Shown here: positions 1 through 8,240 of the stretch, one piece after another
Layout of the letters: every line of letters begins with the position of its first letter
Numbering within the stretch: position 1 is the stretch's first letter
Source: Sporosarcina sp. ZBG7A
Lineage (GTDB): Bacteria > Bacillota > Bacilli > Bacillales_A > Planococcaceae
Direction: 5' to 3'
Assembly: GCF_000813425.1 (NCBI RefSeq)
Contig: NZ_JWIB01000001.1
Coordinates: forward strand, 1 to 64,000
Length of the DNA stretch: 64,000 bases
Made by a program: the position numbers and the translations under genes
The notes under the pieces: model-generated
What the model was told of the DNA's origin: nothing
What the model saw: only the letters and a program-made list of their open reading frames with translations
Databases searched by the model: none

Positions 1-283
1 TATCAACACTCTAGGTGATTTTTGTTTTAGTTAAATTTTAAATATTTTCGTCTCAATAATTATAAATCAGTATTTAAAAATGCCTCACACTTAGAATTAG
101 CAGTGTTGAAGTGGTTTTTAATGCGTCACCAAACTTTTAAGTGAGAACGATATTTTTATTTGACGCGAATAAAATCAACAAATGTAATTATCCATTTCAA
201 ATGCTACGGGATACTAAAAGAAAATTCTTTTTCATCACAATTACTCGAAGGTGCTGCATAGTCAATTTTATTGCAAATAAAAA

Positions 284-312
284 GAAAACTAATAACAGTC
301 GGCACTCGTCTA
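284..312 (+). promoter_or_regulatory. candidate ECF-type promoter of the first sigma operon
   Basis: GAAAAC (284-289) and CGTCTA (307-312) are separated by 17 bases. This matches the AAC / CGTC pattern that ECF sigma factors of Bacilli recognise. Transcription would begin a few bases before the ribosome site at 321-328, so the sigma gene may drive its own operon. The placement also supports the start at 336 rather than a longer reading frame. This is an inference from pattern and position. Confidence 0.45.
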
Positions 313-335
313 ATGTTATGAAGGGAGGGCATGGA

Positions 336-872
336 ATGGGTAGTTACTCAATTGAACAAGCGAAATTACTTCCGTATGAAACAATCATCGATGAACTAAT
401 GAACGATTATGGTCAAGATATATTACAGCTTGTTATGCAGTACGTACGTAACCTCCCTATTGCAGAAGATTTAACACAAGAAATTTTTGTGAAGTGCTAT
501 AAGGCATTGCCAACCTTCCAGTTTAATTCCTCAATGAAAACTTGGTTATGGCGCATTGCGATTAATCATTCAAAAGATTATTTGAAAAGTTGGTATGCAA
601 AAAATGTGCATGTGACTGAAGAAAACATATTCACACAAGTGAATAGTGGGGATTGTGTCGAGCAGCAGGTTATTCAGCAGCAACAAGACGATGAGTTAGC
701 ACGAGCCGTGTTCGCGCTACCGGTGAAGTACCGTGAAGTGATCTATTTATGTTATTACGAAGAGCAATCGATGAAGGAAATAGCAGACGTCCTGCAGCTA
801 AACGAAAGTACGGTAAAAACGAGACTTCGAAAAGCTAAACAATCATTAAAAAAACGACTGGAGCGTGATTAA
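336..872 (+). CDS. ECF-type RNA polymerase sigma factor
   Basis: A 178-residue sigma-70 family protein of the extracytoplasmic-function group, which directs RNA polymerase to a small regulon. Region 2 is visible around DLTQEIFVKCYKAL with the following TWLWRIAINH stretch. Region 4 follows at LPVKYREVIYLCYYEE with a helix-turn-helix ending in STVKTRLRKAKQSL. The open frame extends upstream to 141, but AAGGGAGG at 321-328 sits 7 bases before ATG 336 and the upstream residues match no sigma region, so 336 is chosen. The gene overlaps or abuts the next one, which looks like its regulatory partner. There is no classical zinc anti-sigma factor beside it. The sigma call is firm; the stimulus is unknown. 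Confidence 0.9.
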   Translation: MGSYSIEQAKLLPYETIIDELMNDYGQDILQLVMQYVRNLPIAEDLTQEIFVKCYKALPTFQFNSSMKTWLWRIAINHSKDYLKSWYAKNVHVTEENIFTQVNSGDCVEQQVIQQQQDDELARAVFALPVKYREVIYLCYYEEQSMKEIADVLQLNESTVKTRLRKAKQSLKKRLERD

Positions 873-873
873 G

Positions 874-1272
874 GTGGAAGAACGCTTAAAAAATTTGAAA
901 AAAGCAGTCGATCAAACTGTTTTTAATAAAGTAGAATTCATGGCAAAGCATCAAAAGCAAATACATAACCAATTACACATTGTGCCCCTAAAACAAACAA
1001 TTCTATCCATGCTTACAGAATTAAAATCAGGCACGGAGTTAACGCAAATGCTGCATGTACGCGGTGTAGAACAAATTGTTAACAATGAAGGAACTATTTA
1101 TTCGATTTTACATGAAGCCGAGCAGAACCAATGGCTTTCTGCAAGGTGGGAAAGTGGTGTGAAGTATTATCAATTAACGAAGCTCGGGAAAAAGCAATTA
1201 CAAGAAGATAATGCACATGTAAAGCTATCCGTTAAAGAATTAATTTGGGGGGTGCGAATGCATGTCGAGTAA
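874..1272 (+). CDS. PadR-like winged-helix protein with an anti-sigma-like N terminus
   Basis: About 132 residues. The first 35 or so (VEERLKNLKKAVDQTVF...) are a charged amphipathic segment like the N terminus of small Bacillus anti-sigma factors. The remainder (LKQTILSMLTEL ... GTIYSILHEAEQ ... YYQLTKLGKKQL) is a PadR winged helix. GTG 874 is chosen because CTGGAG at 858-863 lies about 10 bases upstream; GTG 865 is also open but too close to that site. The 3' end overlaps the following SEDS gene by 11 bases, so the three genes are translationally coupled. Inference: it controls either the sigma factor or transcription of the operon. No transmembrane segment is present, so it is not a membrane anti-sigma factor. 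Confidence 0.65.
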   Translation: MEERLKNLKKAVDQTVFNKVEFMAKHQKQIHNQLHIVPLKQTILSMLTELKSGTELTQMLHVRGVEQIVNNEGTIYSILHEAEQNQWLSARWESGVKYYQLTKLGKKQLQEDNAHVKLSVKELIWGVRMHVE

Positions 1273-2560
1273 ACAATTTCTGCAGCAAGTTACAAGCTAT
1301 ATTCGTTCAAAAGAGGCACGAAGCTATGTAGAAGAAGAATTGCAGCACCATCTGACTAATTCCAAACAAGCCTGGGTGAATAAAGGCCACTCACCAAAAG
1401 AAGCAGAGCAAAAAGCGATTGCAGAAATGGGCTCTGCTTCACAGCTTGGGAAATCGATGGACAAAATTCATAGGCCAAAGTGGGATTTCTGGCTAATTGG
1501 TGCAGTAATGTTATTAATTCTCGTAAGCTTTATACCGATTTTAACGACGGATTTTAGTCAACAATTTGGATCAGGTATGAATCGTTACTTTGTCGAACAT
1601 AAAATTATTCATATTATACTAGCCATTGCAGGAATAGCTGTCATCATGTATTTCGATTATCGTAAATTGCAACGCTTTAGTATGCTGATTTATGGGGTTG
1701 GGTTGTTGTTATTATCTAGTTTATGGTTTATGCCGACCGACTTTGTTAATGGACAGGCAATGTTTACGATAGGTCCAATTCGTATTCAGTCATGGGCGGT
1801 ACTACCATTATTATTAGTAGCTTTTGCAGGGTTTTTTACTGAACGTAAATGGAAAGGTTGGACACTGATAGGATTATTTCTACTTCCGTTATTCTTTTTC
1901 ATAATGATAGCGAATCCTGCTGTAATGCTTTTATTTATTGGAGTTGTAGCTGTATTGTTTAGCTTTAGCTATTTCAATCGAAAAGTGAAGCTTTATGTAT
2001 TTTTAGTAGCAGGGGGACTTGGATTAGCACTATTGGCGTATAGTGTATATGCTTATAACTATTTACTTGTGCCTTATCAAACAGAGCGCATTGCAGCATT
2101 TTTACATCCTGAATTATACGCAGATTCAGCAGGTTACATGATGCTTCATTTAAGAACAGTACTCGCAGGAGCTGGCTGGTTCGGTGCGGAGACGATGTAC
2201 TATGTACCCGAAGCACATACTGATTATGCATTGGCACAGTTGATTCAATCGTATGGTTATGTTGCAGGAATCGCAGTTATTATTGTCATACTCGCTGTTG
2301 CACTACGCATTTTATGGATGGTTCGTACAATGCCACAATCATTTGGTAAACTACTGGTTTTAGCAGCAGTGGCATTATACAGCTGTCAAAGTATTTACTC
2401 GATTTTCATGGTGTTTGGGTTCTTACCACTAACAGGTGTACCGCTACCATTTATTAGCTACGGAATTACACCATTACTGCTAAATGCCTTGTTAATCGGC
2501 TTAGTCTTAAGTGTCTATCGACGAAAAGCGTACATCGGAAAACAAGTATTTTCAGCATAA
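1262..2560 (+). CDS. SEDS family (FtsW/RodA/SpoVE) membrane protein with permease-prefix domain
   Basis: A 432-residue polytopic protein. Residues 1-75 are cytoplasmic and helical (YVEEELQHHL ... EAEQKAIAEMGSA), like the prefix domain found ahead of some permeases under PadR control. About ten transmembrane segments of the SEDS glycosyltransferase family follow. The SEDS extracellular motif PEAHTDYALA is present, with the catalytic-type Asp at residue 321, as is the C-terminal VPLPFISYG motif. The family polymerises lipid II glycan strands with a class B penicillin-binding protein. GGGGGG at about 1247-1252 serves ATG 1262. No PBP gene is adjacent. Its place under an ECF sigma factor suggests a stress-inducible RodA-like polymerase, which is an inference. 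Confidence 0.85.
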   Translation: MSSKQFLQQVTSYIRSKEARSYVEEELQHHLTNSKQAWVNKGHSPKEAEQKAIAEMGSASQLGKSMDKIHRPKWDFWLIGAVMLLILVSFIPILTTDFSQQFGSGMNRYFVEHKIIHIILAIAGIAVIMYFDYRKLQRFSMLIYGVGLLLLSSLWFMPTDFVNGQAMFTIGPIRIQSWAVLPLLLVAFAGFFTERKWKGWTLIGLFLLPLFFFIMIANPAVMLLFIGVVAVLFSFSYFNRKVKLYVFLVAGGLGLALLAYSVYAYNYLLVPYQTERIAAFLHPELYADSAGYMMLHLRTVLAGAGWFGAETMYYVPEAHTDYALAQLIQSYGYVAGIAVIIVILAVALRILWMVRTMPQSFGKLLVLAAVALYSCQSIYSIFMVFGFLPLTGVPLPFISYGITPLLLNALLIGLVLSVYRRKAYIGKQVFSA

Positions 2561-3167
2561 AGAAAGCCGTATGAAAAGCCTATATCCGCTTTTTCGCAAT
2601 TTGTAATAGCGTCAGAAAAATTCATATTTAAAATGGTAATGAAGGATAGCCCACTAGAAAGCCCAAAATTGAGACTTAGTTGGACTTATAAAAGTGCTGT
2701 ATTAAACTGTGCTTATCCCTAAGACGGAGAACCGTATCAAAGTAAATAAGGTTCTTATTATTTTTGTCAGTCGTGTTGATTAACAGAAATCATACAGGGT
2801 TTACTCGAGTTACTCTCCATTGAAATTCTATCGTTTCTTTCAAACTAATATGAGACCCAATCAGTAAGGGATCATAAAGAAATACCTGTTGTAGTTGTTA
2901 CTTAGAAGTATTGTTACAAGGTGTGTTCTTAGTTTATATTTGCGAGTTTGACAATATGCAACCCCGTCGATTAAATATGACGGGGTTTTATTCATTTTAA
3001 TAGAATTAATAATTTTAATTTATTTTTTATGTTTGAAGTAATACTAGGGCAGAGACGTAGTTATTAAAATACCTACTCTGTAATTTATGAATTAATAACA
3101 AAACTCACAAATAGTATACATATGGATTATTTAAATTTATCTTATTATTCCAACGAAGTTCATGGCA
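2561..3167. other. gene-free AT-rich stretch
   Basis: No open frame with a ribosome site is visible on either strand. It contains a weak hairpin AGAACC/GGTTCT (2728-2755) followed by a T-rich run, and a stronger terminator at 2960-2990. The second terminator has no gene before it, so it may end the SEDS transcript late or be a remnant of a lost gene. The base composition is clearly more AT-rich than the neighbouring genes. Confidence 0.5.
2960..2992 (+). terminator. intrinsic terminator
   Basis: AACCCCGTC (2960-2968) pairs perfectly with GACGGGGTT (2979-2987), followed by TTTTATT. It could terminate the sigma/PadR/SEDS transcript about 400 bases after its last stop codon. Confidence 0.65.
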
Positions 3168-3196
3168 TTGACACATTATCCACAGAGGTTTATTAT
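3168..3196 (+). promoter_or_regulatory. sigma-A promoter of the MFS gene
   Basis: A consensus TTGACA (3168-3173), a 17-base spacer and TATTAT (3191-3196). A short inverted repeat GTTAC-GAAAA-GTAAC (3198-3212) covers the expected start point and could be an operator or a 5' hairpin. The transcript would have a leader of about 255 bases before the start codon at 3460, with no riboswitch class that I recognise. Confidence 0.7.
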
Positions 3197-3459
3197 TGTT
3201 ACGAAAAGTAACTTGGTTATTAAAAGTCACTATAATTATGAATGTTGCTTGTATTTTAAATAAAATAATTTTTTTAAGGAACTAGTTGGGAAGGAGCAAG
3301 TATAGTAGGCGGTAATAATAAATTTAATGATGGATATATTAACCTGAAGAATTCTCTTTAATAACGGCACTTTCATCATAAAACTTCTTTCAAAGTAGAA
3401 AAGGACGTTAGACGGTTACTTTGAAAATAGAAATGAAATATGGAATAGGGGAAAACATC

Positions 3460-4725
3460 ATGAGTCAGTCAAAGAAAAAAATCCACTATGCTTGGTGGGT
3501 ATTAGTAGGGTTAGTTGTAATGGTCGGAGCTGCAAAAGGTGGTATTTTAACAACTGGTGGACTATTTTTAACTCCGGTTACAGAAGATTTAGGGATTGGA
3601 ATGGGAAGTTTAACATTGTACTTTAGTATTTCATCAATTGTAACCATGATATCACTACCGATTGCAGGTAAGATGATTGCAAAATATAATATTAGAATAA
3701 TTTTAGTGACTGCTGTAATTTTGGAGGCAGGCTCCTTTGCAATGTTTGGGTTAATGAACTCCGTATGGGGATGGTATTTGTTTGCTATCCCTATGGCAAT
3801 GGGATCTGTATTTGTAACACAATTGGCGGGTCCTGTACTTATTAATAATTGGTTTGAAAAGCACAAAGGCGTGGCTATAGGTATTATGGTGGGAGCTGGA
3901 GGCTTAATAGGAGCATTTCTTCAACCGGTAGCAGGTAACTTAATCGCAAGTGAGGGTTGGAGAAATACGTATATTATTTTAGGGTTAGGTGTAATGACGG
4001 TTGTTATTCCTGTTGTGTTATTAACGATTAGAAAGGCTCCACAACATAAAGGTTTAGAGCAATATGGTAAGGATGTAGTTCAGCCAAATGAAGAGATTCA
4101 AGTTCAATCAACAACAAATAGCGGGGTTACTGCTGCCATAGCAAAAAAATCAAGTGTATTTTATTATTTACTATTTTTCTTCTTCTTTGAAACATCAATA
4201 GCTGCTTTTAACCAACATGTTGCTCCTTTCGCAATGGGGTTGGGCTATGATATCAAGTTTGCGGGTAATGCAATGGGCGCATGGTCAGTAGGTATTGTAA
4301 TTGGAGCGATCTTCTTTGGTTTTCTCAGTGATAGAATTGGAGTGAAGAATACAGCGATTTCTGCCATGCTTCTAGGGTTAGTTCCAGTAGGAATTCTTAT
4401 AATAGTTCCTGAAAACCCAATGATGTTTACACTAGCTACTGGCCTATATGGATTTGTTATTGCATCTCTTGGAACATTAGGGCCACTTTTGACAACTGCT
4501 TTATTTGGTAATAAAGAGTTCAGTCAAATTTATGGACTTGCAATAACGGGATTGGCAGTTGCAGGTATTGTTGCGTTACCTGGATACGGTTTTATATTTG
4601 AAATTACAGGTAGTTACACTTATGTGCTATATGGAATTTTTATAATGTTTCTCTTGAATGTGGGAGCCATTATTCTCGCATTTAAAGGAAAAAAGAAATT
4701 TGAAAAAGCAGGATTGTGGAATTAA
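3460..4725 (+). CDS. MFS transporter, oxalate/formate antiporter-like (OFA) group
   Basis: A 421-residue, 12-helix major facilitator protein in the cytoplasmic membrane. It opens with HYAWWVLVGLVVM and keeps the N-half signature region (GWRNTYIILG) and a central cytoplasmic loop near residues 190-230. The C-half motif FGFLSDRIGVKNT corresponds to the MFS A-like motif between helices 8 and 9. Sequences of this type are usually annotated as OFA family or monocarboxylate-type carriers; the substrate cannot be read. AGGGG at 3447-3451 lies 8 bases before ATG 3460. Starts at 3421 and 3433 are open but lack a ribosome site. The gene stands alone between two gene-free stretches. Confidence 0.8.
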   Translation: MSQSKKKIHYAWWVLVGLVVMVGAAKGGILTTGGLFLTPVTEDLGIGMGSLTLYFSISSIVTMISLPIAGKMIAKYNIRIILVTAVILEAGSFAMFGLMNSVWGWYLFAIPMAMGSVFVTQLAGPVLINNWFEKHKGVAIGIMVGAGGLIGAFLQPVAGNLIASEGWRNTYIILGLGVMTVVIPVVLLTIRKAPQHKGLEQYGKDVVQPNEEIQVQSTTNSGVTAAIAKKSSVFYYLLFFFFFETSIAAFNQHVAPFAMGLGYDIKFAGNAMGAWSVGIVIGAIFFGFLSDRIGVKNTAISAMLLGLVPVGILIIVPENPMMFTLATGLYGFVIASLGTLGPLLTTALFGNKEFSQIYGLAITGLAVAGIVALPGYGFIFEITGSYTYVLYGIFIMFLLNVGAIILAFKGKKKFEKAGLWN

Positions 4726-5178
4726 TAATAGGTTAAAGTGTTTTTAAGCAAAGTATATGGATAAGCCATACGGTGTTTACCTAATTAAGAATCCTCGTGT
4801 ATTCCTATAAAGGTGGACTTTATTAAAAAGAGGTACGGCGATCCTTATTTTAGGCGGAAATGTCCTTAGTTTTTATGGAGTGCATAAAGTTGCCTAAATA
4901 TAATAAATAACTAGCAACGAGAAGTTATCGCTAACTTCTTTTTTTTATTCTTTAAATAGTTAACAATGCAAAGAGCGCTATTGGACGTATACAGTCGCTG
5001 ATTAGGCATGTCAAGAATAGATGAGGGAAATTAATATCACTACTAACTGAATTAGGAGTTCAACCACTCTAATAATTGTTGAAATGCCGAGATAAATTCG
5101 GCATTGGGATGGCAGGGGAAGCAATGAATAAGAAAAAGCATTATACTAATACTTACTGTACGAATTAGAAAGGTTTAG
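4726..5178. other. gene-free stretch between MFS and DUF1456 genes
   Basis: There is no supported gene. Between 4800 and 4900 short peptide-like stretches can be read but have no start signals and look like chance or decayed coding DNA. The region contains the terminator at 4919-4947 and a perfect 8-bp inverted repeat AATGCCGA/TCGGCATT (5083-5105) of unknown role, about 75 bases before the next start codon. Confidence 0.5.
4919..4947 (+). terminator. intrinsic terminator
   Basis: GAAGTTA (4921-4927), loop TCGC, TAACTTC (4932-4938), then eight or more T residues. It lies about 190 bases after the MFS stop codon. Confidence 0.8.
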
Positions 5179-5697
5179 GTGAGCATATTGAATAATAACG
5201 ATATATTAACTCGACTAAGATACGCACTCGACATAAAAGACGCAGAAATGGTTGAGATTTTCGCTCTAGGCGGACTCGAAACAACAAAGGCAGAAGTCCA
5301 GGATATGTTATCGAAGTCAAAAGTTAGTGCAGATGGAGAAACGCCAGACGAAGAGTACATTAAAATGATCGACAACACGACGTTAGAGTCCTTTTTAAAC
5401 GGGTGTGTAACATTAAAAAGAGGACCGCAAGAGGAAACTCCAGAGACTCTCAAAAATCAGTTCTTAATGACAGCCGATAATAGAAACGTGAATAATATCT
5501 TGCTCAAGAAGATGAAAATTGCACTTTCCTTAACTAGTGAGGAAATGATTGATATCTTAAATGACGTAGGTGTCACGGTGTCAAAAAGTGAATTGAGCGC
5601 TGTTCTAAGAAAAGAAGGACATCGTAATTATAAAGAGTGTGGCGATCGATACGCTAGAAACTTCCTAAAAGGGTTGGCAAACATATATCGAGCATGA
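5179..5697 (+). CDS. DUF1456 family protein (YehS-like)
   Basis: A 172-residue soluble protein made of two copies of the same helical unit. Copy one is near residues 1-70 (ILTRLRYALDIKDAEMVEIF...), and copy two near residues 100-165 (ILLKKMKIALSLTSEEMIDI...). Each copy ends with a conserved FL.G segment (ESFLNGCVTLKRG and RNFLKGLANIYR). This duplicated arrangement is characteristic of DUF1456, a family of unknown biochemical function. It starts at GTG 5179 with AGAAAGG 5 bases upstream. It is monocistronic, with its own terminator right behind. The domain call is firm and no function is proposed. Confidence 0.85.
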   Translation: MSILNNNDILTRLRYALDIKDAEMVEIFALGGLETTKAEVQDMLSKSKVSADGETPDEEYIKMIDNTTLESFLNGCVTLKRGPQEETPETLKNQFLMTADNRNVNNILLKKMKIALSLTSEEMIDILNDVGVTVSKSELSAVLRKEGHRNYKECGDRYARNFLKGLANIYRA

Positions 5698-5712
5698 ACC
5701 AAATGGCAATTA

Positions 5713-5752
5713 AAAGGTAGGCCCCGAATCGTTATCGGAGCCTACCTTTTTT
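5713..5752 (+). terminator. intrinsic terminator of the DUF1456 gene
   Basis: AAAGGTAGGC (5713-5722) pairs with GCCTACCTTT (5740-5749); inner bases CCGA/TCGG extend the stem. A T-run follows. Confidence 0.9.
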
Positions 5753-5770
5753 AGTTGCTCTGCAGATAAT

Positions 5771-5820
5771 ATGACAGCGAATACGTGATAAGCTATAATC
5801 ATGAAGGTTGCAGCCACCTT
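5771..5820 (+). promoter_or_regulatory. promoter of metNIQ with a short leader hairpin
   Basis: ATGACA (5771-5776), 17 bases, TATAAT (5794-5799). AAGGT (5804-5808) and ACCTT (5816-5820) form a small hairpin or operator at the start of a leader of about 40 bases. The leader is too short for an S-box (SAM-I) or T-box element, which often control metNIQ in Bacilli, so regulation must differ here. Confidence 0.65.
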
Positions 5821-5844
5821 TCAACTAGAGAGAGGGGAGTATCT

Positions 5845-6591
5845 TTGATTTCACTACATAATGTTAGTAAAAGTTTTACCGGTGTTCCAGTCATTCAACC
5901 CATTTCACTCTCGATTGCACAAGGTGATATCCATGGCATCATTGGAGCGAGTGGTGCAGGAAAGTCGACGTTGTTGCGACTCATGAACTTGTTGGAAACA
6001 CCAGATGATGGAGTAGTTGAGGTGAACGGCCAAAAGTTGACCGCACTCAACGCCAAGCAACTTCGGGAAGCTCGTAAATCGATCGGGATGATCTTTCAAC
6101 ACTTCAACTTAGTGGCCAATAAAACCGTGTACGAAAATGTGGTTGTCGCACTTGAACTCGCAAAGTATCCTAAAGATGAACGTCGGAACCGAGCCTTGGA
6201 GTGTCTGCGATTTGTTGGACTTGAAAGCTTTCAGGCCAAGTATCCCGCGCAACTAAGTGGCGGTCAAAAGCAGCGGGTTGCGATTGCAAGAGCGCTTGCG
6301 AACCACCCGCATGTGCTGTTATGTGATGAACCCACTTCATCTCTTGATCCCCATACGACCGCTGAAATCCTCACAGTCTTAGCAGATATCAATCAAAGAC
6401 TTGGGGTCACCATTGTCCTTGTGAGTCATGAGATGGAGGTCATTAAAAGCATCTGCAACCGTGTAACTGTGCTTACGGAAGGGACTGTCCATGATACGTT
6501 GTCCATTACACCTAAAGGCATTCAGGCGACGGAAAGCTCTGCGAATCACTTTGTAGAACAGCTCATGAAAGATGGTGATCGCGATGCCTGA
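5845..6591 (+). CDS. metN: methionine ABC transporter ATP-binding protein MetN, short form
   Basis: The cytoplasmic ATPase of a MetNIQ-type importer for methionine. Walker A is GASGAGKST (residues 34-42), the signature is LSGGQKQRV, and Walker B is VLLCDEPTSSLDP. The start is TTG 5845, with AGAGGGGAG 5 bases upstream. The predicted 248 residues are about 90 fewer than the usual length near 340. The missing part is the C-terminal NIL domain that binds methionine and shuts the transporter down in typical MetN. The stop overlaps metI, so the truncation is not an obvious frameshift: the downstream genes begin immediately. Order N-I-Q fits a complete importer. The specificity for methionine, rather than another amino acid, rests on the NlpA-type binding protein. 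Confidence 0.85.
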   Translation: MISLHNVSKSFTGVPVIQPISLSIAQGDIHGIIGASGAGKSTLLRLMNLLETPDDGVVEVNGQKLTALNAKQLREARKSIGMIFQHFNLVANKTVYENVVVALELAKYPKDERRNRALECLRFVGLESFQAKYPAQLSGGQKQRVAIARALANHPHVLLCDEPTSSLDPHTTAEILTVLADINQRLGVTIVLVSHEMEVIKSICNRVTVLTEGTVHDTLSITPKGIQATESSANHFVEQLMKDGDRDA

Positions 6592-7246
6592 AGTACTCGT
6601 TCAATACCAAGCTGAAATTTGGCAGGCGATTGGAGAAACGTTCATCATGGTGGCGGTTTCCATCCTTGCGGCTATTCTAATTGGGCTCCCTGTGGGAACG
6701 TTGTTATACCTTTGTCGTAGGGGACAAGCTTTTGAAAATCAGGTTGTTTTTTCCGTCGTCAATTTATTCGTGAATGTGGTCCGTTCCTTTCCGTTTCTAT
6801 TGTTAGTCGTCTTCTTAATTCCTTTTACCAGACTTCTGATTGGAACAGCAATCGGCACCGCAGCTGCAACTGTGCCACTTTCAATCATCGCGATTGCCCA
6901 TTACTCTCGTTTAGTGGAACAAGCGTTATTGGATGTGCCAAAAGGTGTGATGGAAGCGGCGATTTCGATGGGCGCTTCTTTGAAAGAACTCATCTTTAAG
7001 TTTCTTTACGTGGAGGCCCGTTCCGGACTCGTCCTCGGATTAACGACCTCTATCATTAGCTTCATCTCTTATTCGACCATTATGGGAGTGGTAGGAGGCG
7101 GAGGAATCGGTGATTTTGCGATCCGCTATGGCTATCAGCAGTTTAAGACAGATTTAATGATCTATATGATTGTGATCATGATCATTCTGGTACAGCTCAT
7201 CCAATTTACGGGGACGTCTGTATCAAGATGGATCGACAAACGATAA
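6584..7246 (+). CDS. metI: methionine ABC transporter permease MetI
   Basis: About 220 residues with five or six transmembrane segments and the binding-protein-dependent permease EAA loop (EAAISMGASLKELIFK) that docks on MetN. The next part (YSTIMGVVGGGGIGDFAIRYGYQ) is typical of MetI. ATG 6584, preceded by GGTGAT, is chosen; ATG 6572 is also open and would add four residues. Either start overlaps the end of metN, indicating translational coupling. It is the middle gene of the metNIQ operon. Confidence 0.9.
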   Translation: MPEVLVQYQAEIWQAIGETFIMVAVSILAAILIGLPVGTLLYLCRRGQAFENQVVFSVVNLFVNVVRSFPFLLLVVFLIPFTRLLIGTAIGTAAATVPLSIIAIAHYSRLVEQALLDVPKGVMEAAISMGASLKELIFKFLYVEARSGLVLGLTTSIISFISYSTIMGVVGGGGIGDFAIRYGYQQFKTDLMIYMIVIMIILVQLIQFTGTSVSRWIDKR

Positions 7247-7262
7247 AGAACAGGAGAAAACC

Positions 7263-8093
7263 ATGAAAAAAATTCTATTACTTTTAACGATGAGTATTAT
7301 TTTAGTATTGGCAGGCTGTAACAAATCAGATTCTGCTAATGAACCTGAAAAGACTCCAACAAAAGAAGATGAAGTCGTTACATTGAAAGTCGCGTCATTA
7401 ATTCCACCAATGACAGAAATCTTGGAACTGGTGAAACCAACCCTTGCAGAAGAAGGTATTGACCTTAAAATAGTTGTGTTGGGGGATAACGTTCAACCGA
7501 ACAGTGCACTTGCTGCAAAAGAAGTAGACGCAAACTTCTTCCAACATGTTCCGTACATGGAAGAGTTCAATCGCAACAATGATGCGAAACTGGTTCCGAT
7601 TACCCCCATCTATTTTGCCAACTACGGCGTCTATTCAAAAGACTATGACTCCATGGACAAATTACCGAAGGGTGCGAGCATCGCAATTGCAAATGATATT
7701 TCAAATATTGACCGATCATTAGCATTACTAGCTCAGCAAGACATCATTTCATTAAAAGAGAAAAAAGGACCTTACTATACAAAAGCAGATATCTTAGAGA
7801 ATCCGAAGAACTATGAGTTCAAAGAAGTGGACTTACTGATGCTTGCTAGAATGTATGATGATGCAGATGCAGTCATCATGACACCTGCTTATGCAGCACC
7901 ACTAAATTTAACACCAAAAAGTGATGCGCTTCTAACAGAAGGTGTTGAAAATGACTTTGCCATCACGCTAATTGCCCGTGATGATAATGCAGATTCGGAA
8001 CCGATTCAAAAGTTATCGAAAGCAATGACTTCCGATGAGGTCCGTAAGTTTTTGGAAGACAACTACGACGAAACGGCAATTCCAGCATTCTGA
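7263..8093 (+). CDS. metQ: methionine-binding lipoprotein MetQ (NlpA family)
   Basis: A 276-residue lipoprotein. It has a signal peptide with lipobox LAGC, predicted to be cleaved before Cys19, then a low-complexity acidic linker and a NlpA/MetQ domain. Family motifs include LKVASLIPPMTEIL, the EVDANFFQHVPYM segment and the C-terminal LEDNYDETAIPAF. It would be anchored to the outer face of the membrane and deliver methionine to MetI. AGGAGAAAACC precedes ATG 7263, 16 bases after metI. A terminator follows. Confidence 0.9.
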   Translation: MKKILLLLTMSIILVLAGCNKSDSANEPEKTPTKEDEVVTLKVASLIPPMTEILELVKPTLAEEGIDLKIVVLGDNVQPNSALAAKEVDANFFQHVPYMEEFNRNNDAKLVPITPIYFANYGVYSKDYDSMDKLPKGASIAIANDISNIDRSLALLAQQDIISLKEKKGPYYTKADILENPKNYEFKEVDLLMLARMYDDADAVIMTPAYAAPLNLTPKSDALLTEGVENDFAITLIARDDNADSEPIQKLSKAMTSDEVRKFLEDNYDETAIPAF

Positions 8094-8106
8094 TTAAAAC
8101 ATAAAG

Positions 8107-8146
8107 AGGCTTTAAGAGCGGGGATCCCTGTCTCTTAAAGCCTTTT
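8107..8146 (+). terminator. terminator of metNIQ
   Basis: AGGCTTTAAGAG (8107-8118) pairs perfectly with CTCTTAAAGCCT (8132-8143); the T-run is short (four). Confidence 0.75.
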
Positions 8147-8188
8147 CCAATTCCGCTCTTTCCACATTTTTTTGTATCTGAACAAACA

Positions 8189-8240
8189 AAAGGGACTTTC
8201 GTAGAAATCAGTTCTCACTGACTTTCTGGAGAGTCCCTTT
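8189..8240 (-). terminator. terminator of the padR gene on the minus strand
   Basis: AAAGGGACT (8189-8197) and AGTCCCTTT (8232-8240) form the stem. On the minus strand it overlaps the padR stop codon and is followed by a T-rich sequence. Confidence 0.7.

Noticed and set aside
141-335. Long N-terminal extension of the first sigma factor.
   Set aside because: The extra residues match no sigma region, and a good ribosome site at 321-328 plus an ECF-type promoter at 284-312 place the start at 336.
5761-5844. S-box (SAM-I) or T-box element before metN.
   Set aside because: The leader is only about 40 bases and lacks every conserved block of either element.
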